A DNA stretch of 34,213 bases from an uncultured Flavobacteriaceae bacterium (GTDB lineage: Bacteria; Bacteroidota; Bacteroidia; Flavobacteriales; Flavobacteriaceae). A program made the translations under genes and the position numbers. The stretch spans positions 1 to 34,213 of the forward strand of contig CAJQQG010000025.1 of assembly GCA_905480425.1 (NCBI GenBank). The letters run 5' to 3'. Of the stretch, positions 16,363 through 22,833 are shown piece by piece; within the stretch, counting starts at the first letter, position 1, and every line of letters starts with the position of its first letter. The notes under the pieces are model-generated. The model ran no database searches. It was not told the DNA's origin and saw only the letters and a program-made list of their open reading frames with translations.

Positions 16363-17831
16363 GAGTTTGCAGAAGGTATCAATTCATCTACAATTTTCGC
16401 GGAGAGTAAACATAGAGGAATTCCTCCCCCAGGATGGACACTTCCTCCACAAAAATAAAGATTTTTTATACGACTTGAAAAATTAGGATGCCTTAAAAAA
16501 GCAGCAAATGAGTTGTTACTTGAGGAGCCATATAAAGCACCAAGATGGGATTGTGTTTTTGATTGAATTAAAGGAGGCGTCAATACTTCTTCACAAACAA
16601 TAAGTGACGCTAAATTTACCGCTAATTCTTTTGAAAGTTTATTTATTACAATGGTTCTTAATTTAGAAACCATTTCATCCCAATCTTGACCCTTATCTGC
16701 GGGGGTGTTAATCATTATAAACCAGTTTTCACAGCCAGCAGGAGCATCTCCAGGAACATCTTTTGATGTGATGTTTAAGTAAATGGTGGGGTCGTCAGAA
16801 ACTGTTTCTTCTTTGAAAATGGCATCAAATTCTGCTCTGTAATCATCGGAAAAGAAAATATTATGTAGTTCTAATGTGTTAAAGATTTTTTGTATTCCCC
16901 AATAAAAAATTACGGCAGAACTGGAGCGTTCTTGAGATAATTGTTTTTTTGGAGCTTTTAGTTTAGGAAGCAACTTCTTGTAAGTAGGATAAATATCCAT
17001 ATTTGAAACTACTATATCTGCAGCATGAAAAGAATTATGGACTTGAACACCCTTTACTAATTTTCCTTTAACTACAATTTCTTGTACAGGTGAATCAAAA
17101 TCAAAAGTAACACCCAGGCGTTTCGCAAGAGCGAATATCGAATTTGTGATGGCAATCATTCCACCCTCTGGCACAAAAGTTCCGTAAGCACCCTCTAAAT
17201 GTTGAATAAGGGTCATTATTCCGGAGGTCTGATAAGGGTCTGATCCATTATAGGTGGCATAACGGTCAAAAAGCTGTACTAGTTTGTCTGAAGTAAAAGC
17301 ATCATCATTTACCTGATGTAGAGTTTTTTGTAGCTCAAAAAGATGTAATTGTGAAAGTGCTTTTATAGTGTCTAATGAAAGATAGGTTTTAAGTTTATGA
17401 AGCGATTGCTCAAGAAATAATGAGGTTGTAAGTTGATATTTTTTCTTAGCTTTTTGAAGATACTGCTCTACATTTTCATTTGGTTCATTGAAAACATGAG
17501 ATACTTCGTCAAGAAAAGCCTTTTTGTCTGAATAAGCTTTAAATTTAGTCTTATCTGTCCAAAAATAATTACACGCAACTTCTTTCTTTGAATATCTAAA
17601 ATGATCTTCAGCGTTTTCACCCGCCATTTTAAAAAGTTCTGTTACAAAATGAGGCATTGTGAACAATGATGGGCCAGCATCAAATCTATAACCACTATTT
17701 TCGAAAGTTGATAATTTACCCCCTGGAAAATGATTTCCTTCAAATACATGCACTTTATATCCTTTTAAAGCTAAACGAACACTAGAAGCAAGTCCTCCAA
17801 TTCCTGCGCCTATAACAATTATTTGCTTCAT
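16359..17831 (-). CDS. crtD: 1-hydroxycarotenoid 3,4-desaturase, CrtD-like
   Basis: An FAD-dependent oxidoreductase of the phytoene-desaturase superfamily, 490 residues. The N-terminal dinucleotide-binding motif is VIGAGIGGLASS with the acidic ribose-binding residue in VHVFEG, followed by GGKLSTFENSGYRFDAGPSL. The C-terminal FAD motif is YFCGGSVHPGGGIPLCLLSA. The GGGIPL ending and the operon with cruF fit CrtD better than CrtI; the separate protein at 20283 fits CrtI. It would introduce the 3',4' double bond next to the 1'-hydroxyl made by CruF. It lies one base downstream of the crtA-like gene and overlaps cruF, so the three genes are very likely one operon. Confidence 0.88.
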   Translation of the reverse strand: MKQIIVIGAGIGGLASSVRLALKGYKVHVFEGNHFPGGKLSTFENSGYRFDAGPSLFTMPHFVTELFKMAGENAEDHFRYSKKEVACNYFWTDKTKFKAYSDKKAFLDEVSHVFNEPNENVEQYLQKAKKKYQLTTSLFLEQSLHKLKTYLSLDTIKALSQLHLFELQKTLHQVNDDAFTSDKLVQLFDRYATYNGSDPYQTSGIMTLIQHLEGAYGTFVPEGGMIAITNSIFALAKRLGVTFDFDSPVQEIVVKGKLVKGVQVHNSFHAADIVVSNMDIYPTYKKLLPKLKAPKKQLSQERSSSAVIFYWGIQKIFNTLELHNIFFSDDYRAEFDAIFKEETVSDDPTIYLNITSKDVPGDAPAGCENWFIMINTPADKGQDWDEMVSKLRTIVINKLSKELAVNLASLIVCEEVLTPPLIQSKTQSHLGALYGSSSNNSFAAFLRHPNFSSRIKNLYFCGGSVHPGGGIPLCLLSAKIVDELIPSANS

Positions 17832-17832
17832 G

Positions 17833-18516
17833 TTAAAGTGTTTTAGTGAGATCTGAAATTAAGTGGAAACGAGAAAAAAGGTCTTCTTTATACCATTTTT
17901 TTTCACGTGTTTTTTTAATAATTTCTGAATGTTTTTTTCCTTTATATGCAAATGTATTAACGGCTTCAAAATCATCCCAAATACTCAGGGTCGCTTGTTG
18001 AATAAATGGCCATTCTCCAATCCCTTTAAAATACTGTATGCCTTCGGCCTCTTCAATAGCTCTACTTGCAGCAGGAACGGCTAACCAAAATGAAAAAAGA
18101 CGATTCCATTGTAATGTAGCCCTAGTAATTACAACAGCTGGCTGTTTTGATTTTATTTTGAAATCTGACGATTTATTTTGCAGAAAAGGATTCACCCCAC
18201 TCCATTTTCCATGACTCATTTGGGATTCTAAAACCAAGTCTCTTTGGGTATCTGCCATTTTTTGATAAGCTAAAAAAATGGGGTGTGTATTTTTAAAATT
18301 CACATAAGTACTTTCATCATCCCATACACCTAAAAAAGCATAGGTTGAAAAATCAGGCCACAAGCTAAAGCCCTTTCCTCCTCCAGTTCCTAAAAATTTA
18401 AAAAACTTTAACCCTTCAACAGAATTCATTCTAAAGGGTGCTATACCCATTTGCTTAAACGCCCAAAATTTATTTTTTGTGAAGGAAAAAAAAGTAACTG
18501 TAGTAACAGTTTCCAT
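17833..18516 (-). CDS. crtA: CrtA-family carotenoid 2-oxygenase (2-hydroxylase or 2-ketolase)
   Basis: 227 residues, similar along its length to spheroidene monooxygenase CrtA: FWAFKQMG, KFLGTGGGKGF, HGKWSGVNPF, VVITRATL, GIGEWPFIQQATLSIWDD and WYKEDLFSRF all have counterparts in the family, which has a duplicated ferredoxin-like layout. Purple-bacterial CrtA places a keto group at C-2 of the psi end. From memory, a crtA-related enzyme of the marine flavobacterium P99-3 was reported to act as a carotenoid 2-hydroxylase in myxol synthesis. With crtD and cruF directly downstream, I infer the 2'-hydroxylase role. First gene of the operon; the upstream 237 bases hold only weak promoter matches on this strand. 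Confidence 0.85.
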   Translation of the reverse strand: METVTTVTFFSFTKNKFWAFKQMGIAPFRMNSVEGLKFFKFLGTGGGKGFSLWPDFSTYAFLGVWDDESTYVNFKNTHPIFLAYQKMADTQRDLVLESQMSHGKWSGVNPFLQNKSSDFKIKSKQPAVVITRATLQWNRLFSFWLAVPAASRAIEEAEGIQYFKGIGEWPFIQQATLSIWDDFEAVNTFAYKGKKHSEIIKKTREKKWYKEDLFSRFHLISDLTKTL

Positions 18517-18721
18517 TATTAAATAAATTGAAGATTAATTCTTCGACTAAAATAGTTGTTTTTTTAGAGAAAAAAGAGTTGAAAAAAGAGAAAGAAAATA
18601 TTACTGTATAAACTTTTAGTTTATTCTTTATTTGAATTGATGTATTGAAAATAAAAATTAAACCTAGCGTATTAATTTTTAAATTTATACATTATTAGTG
18701 TCAAGCTTATGGTTTAAAATA

Positions 18722-18729
18722 TAAGTTTG
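18722..18729 (+). promoter_or_regulatory. promoter -7 element of the K+ channel gene
   Basis: TAAGTTTG is a perfect TAnnTTTG, 24 bases before the ATG at 18754. It overlaps an in-frame TTG at 18727, which therefore cannot be the translation start. No TTG at standard -33 spacing. Confidence 0.6.
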
Positions 18730-18753
18730 ACGAATTTACCTAACGAATATATT

Positions 18754-19452
18754 ATGAAAAAATTAAACCGCTTTGATATTTTTATCTATAGCCTAATTGT
18801 CGCAAATATTATTGCCATGGTGTTGGAATCACATCAATCCATCAACATCAAATTTAATCGATTTTTCAAATATTTTGAAATAATTTCTATTCTTATATTT
18901 TCGTTAGAATATCTTTATAGAGTCTATATTAGCTACAAAGAGAATAAGTGGAAGGGAATAAAAAATTACATTTTTAGTTTTTTCGGTATAATTGATTTAA
19001 TTTCTATTCTTCCTTTTTATCTAAAACAATTTGTGCTTCTCGATGGCCGATTTTTCAGAATCCTTCGATTGTTTCGCTTAACAAGAATTTTCAAACTTGG
19101 AAGAGGAAGCAAATCCTTAAAGCTTTTCATCAAAGCATTGAGTTCTGTCAAACACGAATTATATTTTACTCTTTTTCTTTCAATATTAACTATTCTTTTT
19201 TCTGCTTCAGCAATATATTTTTTAGAACATGATGCGCAACCAGATGTTTTCTCCAGTATTACTGCTTCAGTTTGGTGGGCAACCGTTTCTTTAGCTACCG
19301 TTGGTTATGGTGATGTAATTCCTATCACAGTTTGGGGGAAAGTGTTTGCTTCTGTTATTTCGTTGGTAGGAATTGGAGTTGTTGCAATTCCAACAGGAAT
19401 TATAAGTGCTTCATTTGTAGAAGAAATTTATACTTCACGCAATAAAAAATAA
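18754..19452 (+). CDS. voltage-gated K+ channel, six-transmembrane type
   Basis: 232 residues with the full six-helix layout. S1 is about 9-24, S2 38-60, S3 71-90, and S4 has arginines at every third position (R99, R102, R105, R108, R111), the hallmark of a voltage sensor. S5 is about 136-156, then a pore helix, the K+ selectivity filter TVGYGD at 182-187, and S6 about 196-218. Inner-membrane tetramer, with the tail too short for a regulatory RCK or cyclic-nucleotide domain. The start at ATG 18754 is set by the upstream -7 element. The ThuA-like gene follows 20 bases downstream and is probably co-transcribed. crtA lies divergent upstream. Confidence 0.93.
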   Translation: MKKLNRFDIFIYSLIVANIIAMVLESHQSINIKFNRFFKYFEIISILIFSLEYLYRVYISYKENKWKGIKNYIFSFFGIIDLISILPFYLKQFVLLDGRFFRILRLFRLTRIFKLGRGSKSLKLFIKALSSVKHELYFTLFLSILTILFSASAIYFLEHDAQPDVFSSITASVWWATVSLATVGYGDVIPITVWGKVFASVISLVGIGVVAIPTGIISASFVEEIYTSRNKK

Positions 19453-19461
19453 TTTTAAATA

Positions 19462-19467
19462 GAGGAG
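19462..19467 (+). promoter_or_regulatory. Shine-Dalgarno-like site of the ThuA-like gene
   Basis: GAGGAG ends five bases before the ATG at 19473. It is notable because few other genes in this window show a recognisable Shine-Dalgarno sequence, and it fits a downstream gene needing its own ribosome loading within an operon. Confidence 0.55.
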
Positions 19468-19472
19468 TAACC

Positions 19473-20216
19473 ATGAAAAAAAGACATCAATTTACTACTC
19501 TAATATTATGTTTACTAACTCAATTTTTATTGGCTCAATCTGAAAATGATGCCCTAAAAAATAAAAATATTTTAATTGTGTATGGTGGTTGGTTAGGCCA
19601 CCAGCCTGAAGTATTTGCTCATAAAATAGCAAATTGGTTAGAGGCTCAACAGGCGAATGTTACGCTTTCCAAATCAACTGGAATCTATTTAGATAAAACA
19701 GTAATGAGCAAGACAGATCTTATCATTCAGCATATAACTATGAGTACGATAAAATCTAGTGAATCTAAAGCCCTGCAAAACGCTGTAGCCAATGGCACTG
19801 CATTGGCAGGTTGCCATGGAGGGCTTGGTGATGCTTTTAGAAATGATACTGAATATCAATACATGATTGGAGGACAATTTGTAAAACATCCAGGAGGACA
19901 AGTAGATTATACTGTAAATATTTCAGAGCCTGAACACATTATTACTGAGGGAATTAATGACTTTTCGCTGAATTCTGAACAATATTATATGCACCTTGAT
20001 CCCTCTATAAATGTAATTGCAACAACAGTTTTTAATGGTGACCATGATCCTTGGATTGAGGGTGTTGAAATGCCGGTAGTTTGGACAAAAACCTATGGGA
20101 AAGGCAAGATTTTTTATTCTTCCTTAGGGCATTCAGCTGATATATTTGAAATACCTGAGGTATGGCAAATAATGACGCGTGGCGTTACTTGGGCTGTTAA
20201 TAAAAATATGAATTAA
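19473..20216 (+). CDS. secreted ThuA-like (trehalose utilisation family) protein
   Basis: 247 residues starting with a signal peptide (about 1-21, ending FLLAQS), then one ThuA-like domain, a class I glutamine-amidotransferase-like fold. Conserved text includes AGCHGGLGDAFR, YMIGGQFVKHPGG, VVWTKTYGKGKIFYSSLGH and a C-terminal RGVTWAV. Function of the family is poorly defined; members occur near sugar-catabolism genes, but none is present here. It follows the K+ channel gene by 20 bases with a clear ribosome binding site. Location is periplasm or outside, by the signal peptide. Confidence 0.87.
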   Translation: MKKRHQFTTLILCLLTQFLLAQSENDALKNKNILIVYGGWLGHQPEVFAHKIANWLEAQQANVTLSKSTGIYLDKTVMSKTDLIIQHITMSTIKSSESKALQNAVANGTALAGCHGGLGDAFRNDTEYQYMIGGQFVKHPGGQVDYTVNISEPEHIITEGINDFSLNSEQYYMHLDPSINVIATTVFNGDHDPWIEGVEMPVVWTKTYGKGKIFYSSLGHSADIFEIPEVWQIMTRGVTWAVNKNMN

Positions 20217-20267
20217 GTTTTCTATTTTTCAATACATTGTTTCTTTTCTAAACACTTCTTTTTATGA

Positions 20268-20275
20268 TACCTTTG
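20268..20275 (+). promoter_or_regulatory. promoter -7 element of crtI
   Basis: TACCTTTG is a perfect TAnnTTTG and ends only seven bases before the crtI ATG at 20283, so the expected transcript has almost no leader. The nearest TTG upstream (20237-20239) is 28 bases away, too far for a standard -33. Confidence 0.6.
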
Positions 20276-20282
20276 TCAGCTT

Positions 20283-21749
20283 ATGAAGAGAAAAGTTGTT
20301 ATTATTGGCTCAGGATTTTCTTCCCTTTCAGCTGCTTGTTACTTAGCTAAAATGGGGTACATAGTTGATATATTTGAAAAAAATGAAGCTTTTGGCGGTA
20401 GAGCTAGACAATTTAAAGAGGATGGTTTCACATTTGATATGGGACCTAGTTGGTATTGGATGCCTGATGTATTTGAAAAGTTTTTTAAAGATTTTGACAA
20501 AAAACCAGAAGATTTTTATTTATTAAAAAAATTAAACCCTGCTTATCACGTATATTTTGGAAAAAATGATTTTATAGCAATTCCTGATTCGTTAGACAAG
20601 ATTTGTGAGGTTTTTGAAAATGAAGAACCCGGAAGCTCAAAACAATTAAAAAAGTTTATCTCTAAAGCAAAAGATAATTATAAAATTGCTGTAACAGACA
20701 TGCTTTATAAAATGCCTGGATTATCTCCGCTAGAGCTAATCTCATTGGATACTATTAAAAGAGTTGGGTATTTCTTCACTAATATTAAAAGAGAAGTTCA
20801 TAAAAACTTTAAGAATCCTAAATTAAGATCAATATTAGAATTTCCAGTCTTGTTCTTAGGAGCAGAATCTTCCAATACTCCTGCTTTTTATAATTTCATG
20901 AATTATGCAGATTTTGGCTTAGGAACGTGGCAGCCTACTAATGGGTTCCATGATGTAGTTAATGCCATGATTAGTATTGGTAAATCCCTTGGCGTGAACT
21001 ATCACAATAATTCTACTATTAATAAGATACTAACAGATAAAAATATTGCAACAGGAATTCAAGTAAATGGAAATGTGATAAATTCGGATATCGTATTATC
21101 TGGAGCTGATTATAATCACACCGAAAAATTATTGCCGAAAGATTTAAGACAATATTCTGATAAATATTGGTCAAATAAAGTTTTAGCTCCTTCATCACTA
21201 CTTTTTTATCTAGGATTTGATAAAAAAATAAATAATTTAGCTCATCACAATCTTTTTTTTGATACTAGTTTTGATCTGCATGCCAAAGAAATATATAAAG
21301 ATCCTCAATGGCCATCAGAACCTTTGTTTTATGCTAATTTTACTTCAATGACTAATGAGCATACAGCTCCAAAAGGCTGTGAAAATGGTTTTATTTTAAT
21401 TCCATTAGCACCTGGATTAGAAGATACTGAGGAACTTAGGGAAAAATATTTCAATATTGTACTCGATAGAATAGAATCCATTACAGAACAAAAAATTAAA
21501 AAAAATATAATTTATAAAAAATCATTTTGTGTCAGCGATTTTATTGATGAGTATAACTCATACAAAGGGAATGCATATGGATTAGCAAATACACTTCTCC
21601 AAACTTCATTTCTTAGGCCTAAATTAAAAAGTAAATTAGTTGAAAATATGTATTTCACAGGACAGTTGTCTGTACCAGGCCCGGGAGTACCCCCAGCAAT
21701 AGTTTCAGGGGAATTAGTTTCAGAACTTATCCGCTCGACTAATCTTTAG
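20283..21749 (+). CDS. crtI: phytoene desaturase CrtI
   Basis: 488-residue FAD-dependent desaturase that converts colourless phytoene to lycopene. The N-terminal FAD motif is VIIGSGFSSLSAACYLA, then FGGRARQFKEDGFTFDMGPS and WYWMPDVFEKFF. The C-terminal signature YFTGQLSVPGPGVPPAIVSG is the bacterial phytoene-dehydrogenase pattern. The text matches flavobacterial CrtI closely (FNKL-type regions such as YNSYKGNAYG, APSSLLFYLGFDKK). It is a second superfamily member 2.5 kb from crtD, on the opposite strand and not next to crtB, which is often its neighbour in this group. It converges on the EF-hand gene with an 11-base overlap. Confidence 0.92.
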   Translation: MKRKVVIIGSGFSSLSAACYLAKMGYIVDIFEKNEAFGGRARQFKEDGFTFDMGPSWYWMPDVFEKFFKDFDKKPEDFYLLKKLNPAYHVYFGKNDFIAIPDSLDKICEVFENEEPGSSKQLKKFISKAKDNYKIAVTDMLYKMPGLSPLELISLDTIKRVGYFFTNIKREVHKNFKNPKLRSILEFPVLFLGAESSNTPAFYNFMNYADFGLGTWQPTNGFHDVVNAMISIGKSLGVNYHNNSTINKILTDKNIATGIQVNGNVINSDIVLSGADYNHTEKLLPKDLRQYSDKYWSNKVLAPSSLLFYLGFDKKINNLAHHNLFFDTSFDLHAKEIYKDPQWPSEPLFYANFTSMTNEHTAPKGCENGFILIPLAPGLEDTEELREKYFNIVLDRIESITEQKIKKNIIYKKSFCVSDFIDEYNSYKGNAYGLANTLLQTSFLRPKLKSKLVENMYFTGQLSVPGPGVPPAIVSGELVSELIRSTNL

Positions 21750-22677
21750 GGTTAAGTACCCACCAAATAATTTCAATTTCACTGTCACGTACTGCAATTA
21801 CTGAATCTAACATTTTTGTACTCTCAAGTAGAGAGCTTTTATAAACCTGTAGTTGTTCTTTAATGCTATATTCCCATAAATCTACCCGTTGATAAAGGTT
21901 ATATTTCATGAACTTATCATTTTGAATATACTTCCTATTTTGTATCCAAAATTCGTCATACTCAATATCTACCCAAGGTAAATCATAAACCCATTTATTT
22001 GCAATTCGATTAACAAACTGAAGGACATAACGTTCCTCATTTTTGCCTGTATTTTCAATTAAATATTTTAGATCAGTTCCGTCATAAATTTCTGTCATTT
22101 GAAGTCCAACCTCTTTAGGTAATAGTCTAAAAGTTCCATCAAGTTTAATGGCATCAAAATTTACTCTTGGAGGATTAAAGGGTTGTCTCTGGGTATATTG
22201 ACCCATAGGAGCAAAATAATACTTCCCGTCGGGTTCTTCGTCATCCTCCTGAAAATCGATAAAAATACTATCGTTATCTTCTTCCCACTTAGCGTATTGC
22301 TTCGAATACATAGCAGCTACCCAATCTATCTGTCCGATATATTCATCGGTATAATTAATCATTTTATCAATTTCTTCCCTAAGATTATTTAGATTTTCAA
22401 TTCCATCATTTCGATTATCTGATTCTCCTCCTTGTTGTTCTATACCAAACGAGACAGTCACACCAAAAACTAGAATTATAAATTCTAAAATTGATTTTTT
22501 AAACCTATCAAAAAAGTCTTTAATGTCAAACCGGTCTCCTAAAGTAAACAGACGTAAAAACCAATTTAACTTTTCTTTTTTAACTCCAGCAGATTTCGAT
22601 GCATTTGCATATTCTTCTTCTGAAATGACACCGTCTTTGTTAGTATCTATTTTGTCAAAATCGCTTTTATTTTCCAT
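21739..22677 (-). CDS. EF-hand and single-pass membrane protein, DUF6090-like
   Basis: 312 residues. Residues 11-22 (DTNKDGVISEEE) form one canonical EF-hand calcium loop with D11, N13, D15, S19 and E22 at the ligand positions. A single hydrophobic helix spans about 62-79 (ILEFIILVFGVTVSFGIEQ), followed by an acidic soluble domain of about 230 residues rich in Trp and Tyr. The positive residues before the helix and acidic ones after it suggest that the EF-hand is cytoplasmic and the large domain periplasmic. The helix and what follows recall the flavobacterial DUF6090 family, but the N-terminal EF-hand is not part of that family as I know it. Function unknown. It lies 156 bases downstream of addB, same strand. 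Confidence 0.75.
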   Translation of the reverse strand: MENKSDFDKIDTNKDGVISEEEYANASKSAGVKKEKLNWFLRLFTLGDRFDIKDFFDRFKKSILEFIILVFGVTVSFGIEQQGGESDNRNDGIENLNNLREEIDKMINYTDEYIGQIDWVAAMYSKQYAKWEEDNDSIFIDFQEDDEEPDGKYYFAPMGQYTQRQPFNPPRVNFDAIKLDGTFRLLPKEVGLQMTEIYDGTDLKYLIENTGKNEERYVLQFVNRIANKWVYDLPWVDIEYDEFWIQNRKYIQNDKFMKYNLYQRVDLWEYSIKEQLQVYKSSLLESTKMLDSVIAVRDSEIEIIWWVLNPKD

Positions 22678-22724
22678 AATAATGAGACCCTATACCTTAA
22701 TATTTAGCTGAACTAATTAAGTTC

Positions 22725-22752
22725 ATTTTCATTATTTTATTTCAATGAAAAT
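22725..22752. repeat. 9-bp inverted repeat between addB and the EF-hand gene
   Basis: ATTTTCATT (22725-22733) and AATGAAAAT (22744-22752) are perfect inverted arms around a 10-base loop. No T tract follows on either strand, so a terminator is unlikely; an operator for the EF-hand gene is possible. Confidence 0.3.
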
Positions 22753-22833
22753 AGTAAACAAACCAATCATCTAGTTTAGTAAAAATATAAAAAATAAATG
22801 ATTGATGATTAAATTAGTGCTAATCAAAGTTTC

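Noticed and set aside
18727-18753. TTG start for the K+ channel
   Set aside because: The codon lies inside the perfect -7 box TAAGTTTG, so it would be at or above the transcription start.
22725-22752. Hairpin as a terminator of addB
   Set aside because: AT-only stem without a T tract on the minus strand; listed only as an inverted repeat.
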